From NCBI GenBank assembly GCA_947072905.1, contig CAMTKF010000001.1, forward strand, positions 96,776 through 160,775: DNA of 64,000 nt, written 5' to 3'. Of this stretch, positions 1 to 9,897 are shown piece after piece. How positions within the stretch are numbered: the stretch's first letter is position 1; each line of letters starts with the position of its first letter. This DNA comes from an uncultured Bacteroidales bacterium (GTDB lineage: Bacteria > Bacteroidota > Bacteroidia > Bacteroidales > Muribaculaceae). The notes under the pieces are model-generated. The model had not been told where the DNA came from and made no database searches. It worked only from the letters and a program-made list of their open reading frames with translations. Position numbers and translations under genes: made by a program.

Positions 1-2012
1 GTTCCGTACATTATCAATAACGGACATTTGAGACGAGATGTTCTCATAAGAGGCGCCGAACGGCGATAACCGTCTTCATTCTGCTGAGGTGTCAGCATAT
101 ATCTTTCGGCATATACTGTATCGTAGAAGCGCCAGTCGGTGACAGGAGCTACAGCTACGGCTGCAGCATAAGGAGCATCATCGGCAGTGGCAGCCATCAG
201 AGTTTCATATCCACCATAGCTCCAACCGAATATACCTATTTTATTGGCATCAACGTAGGGCAACGAGGCTGCATAGCGGGCTGCGGCTATCTGGTCAATG
301 GTTTCATAATGGCCGAGATTCTTGTATACCACATCGCAGAAAGCGCGGCCACGGCCACCGGTGCCACGACCGTCGACGCATATCACCACATAACCGGCTT
401 GCGCGAAAGCATCCATCCAGTCAAGCTGCCAGCGATTGAGCACTTCCTGCGAGCCGGGTCCACTGTACTGGTACATGATACACGGTGACTTCTGCGACTT
501 GGCATTTGTGGGACGGATTATAAAACCGTTGAGTGTGACGCCTTCGCTCTGCATGGTGAAAAATTCGCGCTTTGCGACCTTGTTGCCCACTCGTGCCATG
601 TATGCCGAGTTGTCTTCAAGCACTCTTACTTCCTTGCCGGCCGAGGTATTGATGGTATATACCGGAGCCTGCTCGGTAGAGCTGTATGTTTTGGTCATAT
701 AGGTGCAACCCGGGGCGAATTGAGCCGAAGATGTACCCTTGTTGGAAGATATGTCGGTAGATATACCCTTGCGGTCAATTTTTCTGATAGTCCTGTCCAT
801 GGGAGTAGGCGCAGCTACCTGATAGTAGTGGTTGCCGAGCGCATCAGAGCCGTAGTAAGCCGTAACATCGCATTCATCCTTGGTTATCTGACGCATCTCA
901 GCTCCCGCGTATGTATATTGATACAGCTGGTTGTAACCTGATTTCCACGAATTAATGATAAATGAATCCTTTCCAAGCCATAGAGATTCGTATGTTACGG
1001 GATCAATCCACGACTTTGAATCCTCATTATATATGGATTTGGCTACTGTAGACTTGGGATTTACGCGATATATTTCAAAATGGTTCTGGTCGCGGTTGAG
1101 CGTAGACACTATCAGGCTTTCAGGATTGGGTCCGTAGGCTATGCGCGGAATATACTCTATGCGATTGTCGGGCAGAGTTATTTCCTTGAGTTTGCGGGTC
1201 TCTACATCGTAGCTGTGGAGACTTACCTTGGAGTTGGGTTTGCCGGCTACGGGATACTTATAGTTCCATACTTTGGGATAAAGTGCAGCCGACTCATCAG
1301 GATTGCAAGCACCTTCATAGCGCATCATATCGTAAGTGGGCACATCCGTCTCGTTATATTTTATGAAACAAAGGTTCAAATCGTCGGGAGCCCAAGCCAT
1401 GGAAACGGTTGTCTGGAATTCTTCCTCATAAACCCAATCGGGCACACCGTTTATCACTTTGCCGTATGCGCCGTCTTCGGTCACGGCTACCTCTGTCTGA
1501 TAATCGAGCTTGCGAACATAAATATTGTTATCCTCGCCCACGAAGGCCACCATTCTGCCGTTTGGCGAGAATATGGGTGCCTGCTGAACTTTGAATTTAC
1601 TTGATAGCGGACGCAGCAGTCGCGTACGGATTTCGTAAGTATAATATGAAGCGCGGAACGAACGGCGGTATATATAATTGGCGCCGGTCCATACAAGGAT
1701 TTTAGAAGCGTCGCTGCTCAGAGTGAATCCCTCAATGCGGTCGAGCGTATTCTCGCGAGTGTTCGACAGGTCGATAAGTACTTCTATTTCCTTGCCGGAT
1801 TTTATATCGTATTTCACCACTTTTTTACCATCGGCCGACAGCATTGCATACGACTGACCATCGGGCATATATGTAAATCCTACCGGACGCGATGCTACAT
1901 TGTCGGGGTAAACGTATCCGGCCATATCGCGCACTGACTGATTGGCAGCGTATGTTCCGGAAGCTGATAAAATTGTTGCGAATAATGTTATGGCTTTAAT
2001 TGTATTTTTCAT
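1..2012 (-). CDS. Secreted S9 family prolyl oligopeptidase (dipeptidyl peptidase IV type), C-terminus cut by window edge
   Basis: Serine exopeptidase of the S9B/DPP IV family, expected in the periplasm, where it would release dipeptides from peptide N-termini. The start (ATG at 2012) gives a signal peptide (MKNTIKAITLFATIL...TYA). A long beta-propeller-like region follows, then the alpha/beta hydrolase domain with the nucleophile motif GWSYGG (Ser about residue 598). The window ends in the strand LLIMYGT that precedes the catalytic Asp, so the Asp and His lie outside; about 670 residues are visible and perhaps 60 are missing. The start codon lies 7 bp after the stop of the coiled-coil gene, so this is the third gene of the minus-strand operon led by the REC/ATP-grasp protein. 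Family assignment is firm; substrate is unknown. Confidence 0.9.
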   Translation of the reverse strand, partial: MKNTIKAITLFATILSASGTYAANQSVRDMAGYVYPDNVASRPVGFTYMPDGQSYAMLSADGKKVVKYDIKSGKEIEVLIDLSNTRENTLDRIEGFTLSSDASKILVWTGANYIYRRSFRASYYTYEIRTRLLRPLSSKFKVQQAPIFSPNGRMVAFVGEDNNIYVRKLDYQTEVAVTEDGAYGKVINGVPDWVYEEEFQTTVSMAWAPDDLNLCFIKYNETDVPTYDMMRYEGACNPDESAALYPKVWNYKYPVAGKPNSKVSLHSYDVETRKLKEITLPDNRIEYIPRIAYGPNPESLIVSTLNRDQNHFEIYRVNPKSTVAKSIYNEDSKSWIDPVTYESLWLGKDSFIINSWKSGYNQLYQYTYAGAEMRQITKDECDVTAYYGSDALGNHYYQVAAPTPMDRTIRKIDRKGISTDISSNKGTSSAQFAPGCTYMTKTYSSTEQAPVYTINTSAGKEVRVLEDNSAYMARVGNKVAKREFFTMQSEGVTLNGFIIRPTNAKSQKSPCIMYQYSGPGSQEVLNRWQLDWMDAFAQAGYVVICVDGRGTGGRGRAFCDVVYKNLGHYETIDQIAAARYAASLPYVDANKIGIFGWSYGGYETLMAATADDAPYAAAVAVAPVTDWRFYDTVYAERYMLTPQQNEDGYRRSAPLMRTSRLKCPLLIMYG

Positions 2013-2019
2013 AATTCAG

Positions 2020-3432
2020 TTAGAAAAGCGATAATTGATCAGGATTGTTGATCTGTGGAGCCTTGCGGCGCGGAGCTCTGTAGCCGAAGTCGGCTTCAGA
2101 TTCAGACGGGCGCATTGAGGGTGTCTCGGCCGGAGGGGTCTTGGTAAACCACTCTCCGCTTTCAAATGTTTCCTCCATTGCACAGAGGTCGTCTTCTGAA
2201 ATACGTGGTGCGGTTTCTTCAGCTACCGCCCCGAAGTCCACCTGCATTTCAGCCACAACTGTCGGAGGTCTCAATGCGCTGATCTGCGATTTGAGCGACT
2301 TCTCGCGTTCGGCGTTCTTGCGTTGGTTCTCGGCTATGGTTGCTTTAAGGCTGTCGATCTCAGCATCTTTCTGACCTATAGTTTTCTTTTGGGTTTTTAC
2401 TTTTTCGGTGAGGCGTGTCATCGCCTGATCAAATTCTCCAAGACGTCTTGTAACTTCGTCATAGTCCTTGAGCAGGTTGTTCAGTTCCTCTATTTCTTTT
2501 GTTTTAGATATATTTTCGTCTTTCAACTCCTGAAATCGGGCTACAAGAGCTGCAAGTTCGTTTTCTTTTTCTTTAAGACCTTCATTTGCCTTATTAAGCA
2601 ATTGCTTTTCGGCATCGAGAGCTTCGGCATGACGTTTGCGCAAATCCTCGCGTATTTCTTCCGAAACTCTGATCTGCTCTTTCATTGATGCTATACCCTC
2701 GCTCATTTCTTCTATCTGCGAAGTGAGCTCATTCTCGCGTTTGGCAAATGCCGAGTCGGGATTTTTTCGCAGCTCGTTCAACTCCAGATTCAGGGCCTGT
2801 ATGTCAGCCTGCGCCTTCTCAAGGTCTTCCTGCTGCACATTGGCAACCTTTATACGGTTGACGAGCGAGCGGTTTTCGAGTTCGTATTGTTCACGTTCGC
2901 TTTCGAGTTTGGCCAGCTGCGATTCAAGGTCATGCACGCGCTCGGTAAGCGCACGTTTCTGGCGGTCTGCACTCAGTTGCTTCTGCTTGATATCGCTCGA
3001 CTGTTTTTCTATTTCACCGGCCTTGACTTTCAAAGCATCAAGCTCGGCCGCCATTGAGCTTTGGCGGGCTTTCCATTGGGCATCGCAATATGCTTCTGCC
3101 GCTACTCCTATCGAAGCTAAATAATCTTTGATTCCCTGATCGAGCGAGTCAAACAAAATCTTGCGTTGTATCTCCTGATTTACAGCTTTACCTATAAAAT
3201 CGGGCAATGAAGTATCTACCACCTCAACCACCTTCGCAAATATTTTTTCCTGCATGGCAGGATCAAAAGTTATCGGCTCTAACTGTTGGGGCGAAATGGC
3301 TTCATTATCTGCCTGAGGTTTTGACTCCTCTGTTTCTTCTCCGGCAGCAGTGTCTTCATATATTGAATCGTATTCTTCCGTTTCGTCAGGGCCGAAACCT
3401 AACGACCGTTTTATTATTGATATGATGCTCAT
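2020..3432 (-). CDS. Coiled-coil protein of unknown function
   Basis: 470-residue cytoplasmic protein without signal peptide or membrane segment. Residues about 1-60 are acidic and low-complexity, residues about 130-385 are a nearly continuous Glu/Lys/Leu-rich heptad region, and the C-terminus is a Pro/Arg-containing tail ending DQLSLF. The start overlaps the stop of the upstream REC/ATP-grasp gene by 4 bp (ATGA), so the two are translationally coupled and may be partners, for instance scaffold and enzyme. I recognise no named family; coiled-coil content is read directly from the sequence and any function would be a guess. Confidence 0.8.
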   Translation of the reverse strand: MSIISIIKRSLGFGPDETEEYDSIYEDTAAGEETEESKPQADNEAISPQQLEPITFDPAMQEKIFAKVVEVVDTSLPDFIGKAVNQEIQRKILFDSLDQGIKDYLASIGVAAEAYCDAQWKARQSSMAAELDALKVKAGEIEKQSSDIKQKQLSADRQKRALTERVHDLESQLAKLESEREQYELENRSLVNRIKVANVQQEDLEKAQADIQALNLELNELRKNPDSAFAKRENELTSQIEEMSEGIASMKEQIRVSEEIREDLRKRHAEALDAEKQLLNKANEGLKEKENELAALVARFQELKDENISKTKEIEELNNLLKDYDEVTRRLGEFDQAMTRLTEKVKTQKKTIGQKDAEIDSLKATIAENQRKNAEREKSLKSQISALRPPTVVAEMQVDFGAVAEETAPRISEDDLCAMEETFESGEWFTKTPPAETPSMRPSESEADFGYRAPRRKAPQINNPDQLSLF

Positions 3433-6431
3433 GGTTCAGATTCAGGTTTATTATCAACATCGGGCCGCGGCAGTGCCACAATGCCTACTCCGGCTCTTCC
3501 GTTGATTGCAATTGTCAATGGGTGTTCAAAACGTACTACTCTGATATAACCGTCGTCGTACTCGGCCGGCATCGAATCAAGCAGTGCTGTTTCGTAACGT
3601 GCTTCTTTGATTTTTGGATCAATGGTAAAATACCCCACTCCAAAAGATGTGAGATTATGGAAAAAGTGTGTTCCCTGGCTCGGTTCAACCCTATAATTCT
3701 CGAGACCGGCCTCTACAATCAGGCGCGATGCCGAAATATCGGCCCACTTTACGGGTATGCCAAGCGCCGGATCAGACGAGCCCCAACGCCCCGGGCCTAT
3801 AAGGATATAATTCTCGCCTCGGGCAAGAAATTGTCTATTCAATTTTTCAATTTCTGGCACAAGTTCCCGGTTGAGTGCCGAGTCAAATACGTCGGGTTTA
3901 ACGTAAACTATCGTAGATATACCTTCCACACTGCCGTTGCCGATTGCTGTAGTACTCCTTAGTATGATCTCCTCGGAGGGTATGGCATCGAGCATTGCAT
4001 CTGTTATCAGCTCCTTACGGTCGATAATCGGGCGTATCTGCAGCCAATAAATGTGACCTTTATCGTCAGAGCCGGCTGCATCAGGCTTGATATTGCCGGC
4101 AAATTCTATCTCAATGGGACGCTGCATGGCAGCCTGACCGTTGTGTAGCATAAAATCTATGGCTGACGCCAAAGGGAATACCTTGTCGCGCAGCACATTG
4201 GCAAATGTAACTACCCTTCGGCCGGAACCTTGCTCATAATCTTTAAGATAGCCGTCGCGCGCATCGTAGGTTGAGACAAGGTAACGCAAGTCGCCCGTAT
4301 TGGCGAAGTCCTGCACCGATCGGCTTACTATGTTATATGAATCGTCTATTGTGACGTCGATATCCTTATCTATTGTCGCAGGCAGCGCACACAGTTTGGT
4401 CTGGGTCTGTTTAAGAGCCAGATCAAGAGTGGATGTCTGCAATACATGATCGGGATGACGTGGCGAGAAACGCAGGCCCACACCACCGTCCACTATATAC
4501 TTACCAAGACCTATCGCTATCTCTGCCACTCCGTCCTCCGGCGTCTCATCGCCCAAGGGGTAATAGTTAAGCGAGCGCCCTACTCCCGAGAACGACGGGA
4601 AATACAGGCCTCCGCGGTCCTCACCGATTACTTCCTGAATTATGACGGCCATCTTTTCCTGATCAATAATATTGGATGTGGCAGTCATATATGCTTTGCT
4701 TGCCTTGTAGAACACCGAGGCATATACACCTTTTACCGACTCGGTGAGCATACGCAGACGCTCCTCGCGGTCGGCTGTATAAGGCACCATATAGGTGGCA
4801 TATATACCGGCAAACGGCTGGTAATGAGAGTCTTCAAGCAGACTTGACGATCTTATGGCCAGGGGGCGGTCTATCACATCAAACAAAGCCATGATATCCT
4901 CTCTGACTCTTTCGGGCAGACGGGCTGCAAGAAACCGTTCGAGTATCTCCTCATCGCGGGCATCACTCAGAGCTATAGGATACAGCTCGTTGGCAGCCAT
5001 GAATTCATCAAATATGTCTGTACACAGCACCACAGTGCGCGGAATGGAAATAGAGGCGCCCTGAAAGTTGTCGCATACCGGATTTATCTTGATAATTGAG
5101 TCAATGAATGCAAGGCCACGGCCTTTACCGCCGAGCGAACCTTGCCCGATGCGGGCAAAGTTTGAATATCGGTCGAATCTGTCGCGCTGATACACCGCCA
5201 CAACGCCGCGGTTCTTCATCTTGCGATATTTCACAATAAGATCGAAGAACAATTGCTTTACCTCGGCGGCATCTTCAATGTTGCGGAAACGGTGACGGCG
5301 TATGACATCGGCTACAGCGAATATCGCTCTTGAATACAACCACCGCGACACATCATTGTGAATGCAGTGATACAACAGAGCCTCGTCAGGAATGTCAAAA
5401 ATACGTTTTTGCAAATCCTTAAGCTCGTGAATGCGCATTATCTCCAGTCCGGTATGCGGGTCTTTGATTACGAAATCTCCGAAACCGAAATTTGACATTA
5501 TGGCTTTGCCAAGATCTACGGGCAGCTTTTTGGAATTCTTATCAAGGAACACCCCGCCAATGCGTTCGACATCGGCCGCATTCTCAACCTCGCTCGATTC
5601 TATAATCAAAGGTAAAGTAGGATCTTTTTCGCGAAGATATTCGGCAAGACGTATTCCGGCTTTGGGGTCTTTTACACCGCCACGCGCAAACGATACGTCT
5701 GAAATAACGCCCAGCATATTCTCGCCGAATTTCTCATACATCGCCACGGCTTCCTCGTAGTCGCGGGCGAGCATCACCTTGGGTCGGCCACGCATTCTGA
5801 GCATGCGCTCGTGGTCGTTGAGTGCCTCAGTAGAAAATTCGCGGCTCTGCGTGAGCAGGAATTTGTAGATGTGCGGTAGTACGGAAGAATAGAATCTTAC
5901 AGAATCCTCCACCACCATAATCATCTGTACTCCTACCTGAGTGATGTCCTCGGCGTTCATCTTATCCTCAAGAAGCTTTATTATGGCAAGCAGCAGATCC
6001 ATATTGCCCAACCATGAGAACACATAGTCTATATTGGATAAATCTGAATTGGCAAGCCTGCGCGAAACCTCTTTGGAGAACGGAGTCAGCACCACCAGCG
6101 GTGTCTCGGGCGACAGAGCTTTCAGAGTCTTGCAACCTTCAAAGCATTCGGCCAGCTCAACTCCGGGCATGATTATGGCCAAATCATAGTGATGAGATCT
6201 CATAGCCTCAACGGCGGCATTCATGTGCGATACTCTGGTGACACGCGGCGGCGAACTGAGATTGAGCGACACATATTCCATATACAGCTGCTCATCAACA
6301 CGACCGTCCTCCTCGAGCATGAACGCATCATAGCGCGATGCAACGAGCAACACATTAAATATGCGACGCTGCATCAACTTGTCAAAGGCTGTATCTTTCA
6401 AATACAATCTGCTGAGTGATTGATCATCCAT
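3429..6431 (-). CDS. Receiver-domain protein with pyruvate-phosphate-dikinase-type ATP-grasp domain
   Basis: 1000-residue soluble protein usually labelled PEP synthase-like. Residues about 24-155 form a receiver-like fold without the phospho-acceptor Asp. Residues about 170-305 form a second receiver with all key residues in place (Glu175-Asp176, Asp245, Ser279/280, Lys298 or Lys301). Residues about 430-830 match the PPDK N-terminal ATP-grasp domain (GSLGGKGRG, RSSSLLEDS, EIEFAG, WLQIRP). The swivelling phosphohistidine domain and the PEP-binding TIM barrel of true PEP synthase/PPDK are absent, so it cannot by itself make PEP. It heads an operon with a coiled-coil protein and an S9 peptidase and is preceded by a TAACTTTG box. 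The ATP-dependent reaction and its acceptor are unknown. Confidence 0.85.
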   Translation of the reverse strand: MDDQSLSRLYLKDTAFDKLMQRRIFNVLLVASRYDAFMLEEDGRVDEQLYMEYVSLNLSSPPRVTRVSHMNAAVEAMRSHHYDLAIIMPGVELAECFEGCKTLKALSPETPLVVLTPFSKEVSRRLANSDLSNIDYVFSWLGNMDLLLAIIKLLEDKMNAEDITQVGVQMIMVVEDSVRFYSSVLPHIYKFLLTQSREFSTEALNDHERMLRMRGRPKVMLARDYEEAVAMYEKFGENMLGVISDVSFARGGVKDPKAGIRLAEYLREKDPTLPLIIESSEVENAADVERIGGVFLDKNSKKLPVDLGKAIMSNFGFGDFVIKDPHTGLEIMRIHELKDLQKRIFDIPDEALLYHCIHNDVSRWLYSRAIFAVADVIRRHRFRNIEDAAEVKQLFFDLIVKYRKMKNRGVVAVYQRDRFDRYSNFARIGQGSLGGKGRGLAFIDSIIKINPVCDNFQGASISIPRTVVLCTDIFDEFMAANELYPIALSDARDEEILERFLAARLPERVREDIMALFDVIDRPLAIRSSSLLEDSHYQPFAGIYATYMVPYTADREERLRMLTESVKGVYASVFYKASKAYMTATSNIIDQEKMAVIIQEVIGEDRGGLYFPSFSGVGRSLNYYPLGDETPEDGVAEIAIGLGKYIVDGGVGLRFSPRHPDHVLQTSTLDLALKQTQTKLCALPATIDKDIDVTIDDSYNIVSRSVQDFANTGDLRYLVSTYDARDGYLKDYEQGSGRRVVTFANVLRDKVFPLASAIDFMLHNGQAAMQRPIEIEFAGNIKPDAAGSDDKGHIYWLQIRPIIDRKELITDAMLDAIPSEEIILRSTTAIGNGSVEGISTIVYVKPDVFDSALNRELVPEIEKLNRQFLARGENYILIGPGRWGSSDPALGIPVKWADISASRLIVEAGLENYRVEPSQGTHFFHNLTSFGVGYFTIDPKIKEARYETALLDSMPAEYDDGYIRVVRFEHPLTIAINGRAGVGIVALPRPDVDNKPESEP

Positions 6432-6454
6432 GCTCCATAGGATTATTGTTTTTG

Positions 6455-6462
6455 CAAAGTTA
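6455..6462 (-). promoter_or_regulatory. -7 promoter element of the REC/ATP-grasp operon
   Basis: Minus-strand TAACTTTG matches the Bacteroidota -7 consensus TAnnTTTG. It lies 23 bp before the ATG at 6431, giving a leader of about 17 nt. Confidence 0.65.
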
Positions 6463-6528
6463 AAAAATTTTGTTTAAACAACGGCCGAATTTTATGGAAA
6501 AGTTGCAGCCGATATGAGGAATTTTTTT

Positions 6529-6536
6529 TAACTTTG
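6529..6536 (+). promoter_or_regulatory. -7 promoter element of the pyrB operon
   Basis: TAACTTTG followed by an approximately 65-nt leader to the pyrB ATG. A TTG at 6503-6505 could be the -33 element. Divergent from the promoter at 6455-6462. No leader-peptide attenuator is evident. Confidence 0.65.
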
Positions 6537-6609
6537 TGCAGTATTATACAGAGCAGAACTCACGATTCAATTTTTATCGCGGGAGATGCCCAAAATATTC
6601 TGATGTACT

Positions 6610-7524
6610 ATGAACCCAAACAGTCTTGTATCCATTGCCGACATAACGAAGGATGAGATTTTAAGCTTGCTCGAACGTGCACGCTACTTCGAGGAACACC
6701 CCAACAGCAAAATCCTTGACGGACGTGTCGTGGCAACCCTTTTCTTCGAGCCGTCCACCCGCACCCGTCTCAGTTTTGAAACTGCTGTAAACCGTCTCGG
6801 CGGTCGAATTATCGGTTTCTCAGACCCGGGCACCTCATCATCGGCCAAAGGCGAAACCCTGAAGGATACCATAAAGATGGTTGCCAACTATGTTGACCTC
6901 ATTATCATGCGTCATCATCTCGAGGGTGCGGCACGTTATGCCACCGAAGTAACCGAAGTTCCCGTAATCAACGCAGGCGACGGCGCCAACCAGCACCCGT
7001 CGCAGACCATGCTTGACCTCTATTCAATATACAAGACACAAGGACGCCTCACCGACCTGACAATAACCATGGTGGGCGACCTTAAATATGGCCGCACAGT
7101 ACATTCGCTGCTTATGGCTATGAAATACTTCAAGCCAAAGTTCAACTTTGTGGCTTCCAAAGAACTGGCCATGCCTCAGGAATACAAGGATTTCTGCGAT
7201 GCCGAAGGAATCGAATACACGGAAACCACCGACTTCTCACCCGAGGTAATCAACTCCTCCGACATTATATACATGACCCGTGTGCAGCGCGAACGATTCA
7301 CCGACCCTATGGAATATGAACGTGTGAAAGACCTCTACACACTGCATAATGCCATGCTCGACGACTCAAAACCAAATCTGCGCATATTGCATCCGCTGCC
7401 CCGTGTCAACGAAATCGACATTGATGTTGACGACAACCCCAAAGCTTACTACTTCGAACAAGCCCGTAACGGACTTTTTGCCCGCCAGGCTATAATAACA
7501 CGTGCTCTCGGAATTGATATCTGA
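6610..7524 (+). CDS. pyrB: Aspartate carbamoyltransferase catalytic chain
   Basis: Catalyses carbamoyl phosphate + L-aspartate to N-carbamoyl-L-aspartate, the committed step of de novo pyrimidine synthesis, in the cytoplasm. 304 residues is the usual length. Visible signatures are the carbamoyl-phosphate loop STRT at residues 49-52 (in STRTRLSFE), the SxK loop at 78-80, HPSQ at 129-132, and the aspartate-binding HPLPR near residue 262. It is followed after 5 bp by pyrI, so the enzyme should be the allosteric catalytic/regulatory type. Start supported by the promoter just upstream and by the family N-terminus. Confidence 0.97.
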   Translation: MNPNSLVSIADITKDEILSLLERARYFEEHPNSKILDGRVVATLFFEPSTRTRLSFETAVNRLGGRIIGFSDPGTSSSAKGETLKDTIKMVANYVDLIIMRHHLEGAARYATEVTEVPVINAGDGANQHPSQTMLDLYSIYKTQGRLTDLTITMVGDLKYGRTVHSLLMAMKYFKPKFNFVASKELAMPQEYKDFCDAEGIEYTETTDFSPEVINSSDIIYMTRVQRERFTDPMEYERVKDLYTLHNAMLDDSKPNLRILHPLPRVNEIDIDVDDNPKAYYFEQARNGLFARQAIITRALGIDI

Positions 7525-7529
7525 ATCTT

Positions 7530-7991
7530 ATGGAAACTAAAAAAGAACTCGCCGTTGCCGCTCTGCGCCACGGCACCGTAATCGACCATATTCCATCATC
7601 AGCATTGTTTAAGGCTGTAAAAATCCTGGGCCTCGAAAACTGCGACAATGCCGTAACAATCGGTTGCAATCTCGCGAGCAAGAAACTCGGCACAAAGGGC
7701 ATAATCAAGGTTGCTGACAAGATTTTTGACAGCGCCACTCTCAACCGCATAGCCCTTATAGCTCCCACAGCAGTAGTCAATATTATAAACGACTACGATG
7801 TTGTGGAGAAGCATCCCGTAGCTTTGCCCGATACCATAGTAGGCATAGTGCGTTGCGCCAATCCAAAGTGTATCACCAACAACGAGCCCATGTCAACCAA
7901 GTTTGATGTGATCGAACGTGAGCCCGAGACCATAATACGATGCCGCTATTGCAACCATGCGGTTAAAGGCTCTGATGCAAAAATCCTCTGA
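7530..7991 (+). CDS. pyrI: Aspartate carbamoyltransferase regulatory chain
   Basis: Regulatory subunit that binds nucleotide effectors and holds catalytic trimers together. 153 residues, the normal length. The N-terminal allosteric domain includes KELAVAALRHGTVIDHI. The zinc domain has four cysteines at 109, 114, 138 and 141 in the family pattern (CANPKC...CRYC). It lies 5 bp after pyrB, so the two subunits are co-expressed and the holoenzyme should be feedback-controlled by CTP/ATP, as known for this family. Confidence 0.97.
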   Translation: METKKELAVAALRHGTVIDHIPSSALFKAVKILGLENCDNAVTIGCNLASKKLGTKGIIKVADKIFDSATLNRIALIAPTAVVNIINDYDVVEKHPVALPDTIVGIVRCANPKCITNNEPMSTKFDVIEREPETIIRCRYCNHAVKGSDAKIL

Positions 7992-8013
7992 TATACACTC
8001 TAACAAGCTCTGA

Positions 8014-8577
8014 ATGAAGCTAAGCTGGAAACCCGGAACGATGCTTAACCCGCTCCCGGCGGTATTGGTTTCTTGTGGCGACAGTCACAGGTCCAACCTC
8101 ATCACCATAGCCTGGACCGGTACAATATGCACCAATCCTCCTATGCTCTATATATCGGTGAGACCAGAACGGTTTTCATATAATCTTATCAAAGAGAATA
8201 TGGAATTCACGGTCAATCTCACCACTGCCGATATGGCACGCGCTACAGACTACTGCGGAGTGCGTTCAGGCCGCGACCACGACAAATGGAAAGAATGCGG
8301 ACTTACGCCCGAAACCGGTCAAGCCGTAAGTTGCCCTTCTATAAAAGAGTCGCCGCTGTGTATAGAGTGCCATGTAAAGCAGATAGTACACCTCGGCTCC
8401 CACGACATGTTTATAGCCGAGGTTGCCAATGTGCTTGCCGACGAGCAATACATCGACCCTGCCACCGGTGCCTTCGATCTGGCAAAAGCCAATTTGCTGA
8501 GCTACTCACACGGAAAATATTTCGACACCGGGAGCTATCTCGGACATTTCGGATTTTCAGTTAAAAAGAAAAAATAA
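8014..8577 (+). CDS. Flavin reductase-like FMN-binding split-barrel protein
   Basis: 187-residue protein of the flavin reductase-like domain family, which binds FMN and reduces flavins or acts as an NAD(P)H-dependent oxidoreductase. The family core is visible: LVSCGDSHRSNLITIAWTG near residue 20, YISVRPERFSYNLI near 50, and EFTVNLTT near 70, with conserved GxRSGRDHDKW. It ends in a basic tail (VKKKKK). It sits 22 bp after pyrI and 33 bp before glyA, so it is probably cotranscribed. The physiological substrate cannot be read from sequence. Confidence 0.88.
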   Translation: MKLSWKPGTMLNPLPAVLVSCGDSHRSNLITIAWTGTICTNPPMLYISVRPERFSYNLIKENMEFTVNLTTADMARATDYCGVRSGRDHDKWKECGLTPETGQAVSCPSIKESPLCIECHVKQIVHLGSHDMFIAEVANVLADEQYIDPATGAFDLAKANLLSYSHGKYFDTGSYLGHFGFSVKKKK

Positions 8578-8610
8578 CCTTGCCTCAAAGGTCCTTAAAA
8601 ATACGATTCA

Positions 8611-9891
8611 ATGGAAAAAGATTCGCAAATTTTCAATCTCATCGAGCTGGAACACCAGCGCCAGAAAAAAGGTATCGAACTTATCGCGTCAGAAAACTTC
8701 GTCAGCGACGATGTGATGCGTGCAATGGGCTCATGCCTCACCAACAAGTATGCTGAAGGCTATCCCGGCCACCGCTATTATGGCGGCTGCGGTGTGGTAG
8801 ATCAGGTGGAAGACCTCGCCCGCGACCGCGTAAAAGCCCTTTTCGGTGCTGAATATGCTAATGTTCAGCCCCACTCGGGAGCTCAGGCCAACATGGCTGT
8901 CTTCATGGCTTGCATGAAACCCGGCGATACCTTTATGGGACTCAATCTGGCTCACGGAGGACACCTCTCACACGGTAGCCCTGTCAACTTCTCGGGCCTT
9001 GTATTCAATGCCGTTGAATACAATGTAGATCGCTCTACCGGTCTTGTTGACTATGACCAGATGGAAGAAACCGCACATCGTGTGAAGCCCAAACTCATCG
9101 TAGGCGGCGCAAGTGCTTATTCGCGCGAATGGGATTATGCCCGCATGCGCAAGATTGCCGATGAAGTAGGCGCTATCCTCATGATTGATATGGCTCACCC
9201 TGCCGGACTTATCGCTGCCGGACTCCTTGAGAATCCCCTGCCCTACGCCCACATCGTGACTTCTACCACCCACAAGACCCTCCGTGGTCCCCGCGGTGGT
9301 ATTATCCTGATGGGCAAAGACTTCGAGAATCCTTGGGGCAAGACAACACCCAAAGGCGTGGTGCGCATGATGAGCTCGTTGCTCGACTCAGCTGTATTCC
9401 CCGGTGTTCAGGGCGGCCCGCTCGAACACGTAATTGCCGGTAAGGCAGTAGCATTCGGCGAAGCTCTCAGCCCCGAATTCAAAGTCTATCAGACACAGGT
9501 GCGCGAGAATGCTCGCGTAATGTCAAAAGCCCTTACCGACCTTGGCTATGATGTGGTTAGCGGCGGTACCGACAACCACTGTGTACTCGTAGACCTGCGT
9601 TCCAAGTTCCCCGAACTCACCGGTAAGGTTGCAGAGAAGGTACTGGTTGACGCCGATATCACAGCCAACAAGAACATGGTTCCGTTTGACTCACGTTCGC
9701 CGTTCCAGACCTCAGGTATCCGTCTTGGCACACCCGCAATCACCACACGCGGCGCCAAGGAACCCATGATGGGCCAAATCGTAGAGCTGATTGATACCGT
9801 TCTGTCAAACCATGAGGATGAAAAGATTATCACCTCTGTGCGCGAGAAGGTAAACAGCATCATGATGGAATATCCCATGTTTGCCTGGTAA
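8611..9891 (+). CDS. glyA: Serine hydroxymethyltransferase
   Basis: PLP enzyme interconverting serine and glycine with tetrahydrofolate, the main source of one-carbon units. 426 residues, family-typical. Visible signatures are ELIASENF near residue 23, the [13 protein letters not shown] substrate motif, and the PLP-binding lysine at about residue 222 in [12 protein letters not shown]. The C-terminal domain is complete. Located between the flavin reductase and ispD, all co-directional with short gaps, so it is part of a housekeeping operon that begins at pyrB. Confidence 0.97.
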   Translation: MEKDSQIFNLIELEHQRQKKGIELIASENFVSDDVMRAMGSCLTNKYAEGYPGHRYYGGCGVVDQVEDLARDRVKALFGAEYANVQPHSGAQANMAVFMACMKPGDTFMGLNLAHGGHLSHGSPVNFSGLVFNAVEYNVDRSTGLVDYDQMEETAHRVKPKLIVGGASAYSREWDYARMRKIADEVGAILMIDMAHPAGLIAAGLLENPLPYAHIVTSTTHKTLRGPRGGIILMGKDFENPWGKTTPKGVVRMMSSLLDSAVFPGVQGGPLEHVIAGKAVAFGEALSPEFKVYQTQVRENARVMSKALTDLGYDVVSGGTDNHCVLVDLRSKFPELTGKVAEKVLVDADITANKNMVPFDSRSPFQTSGIRLGTPAITTRGAKEPMMGQIVELIDTVLSNHEDEKIITSVREKVNSIMMEYPMFAW

Positions 9892-9897
9892 AACCTG

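Noticed and set aside
1080..1604. 174-codon plus-strand open frame
   Set aside because: Antisense shadow inside the S9 peptidase gene.
3429..6431. PEP synthase (ppsA)
   Set aside because: Lacks the phosphohistidine and PEP-binding domains needed for that reaction.
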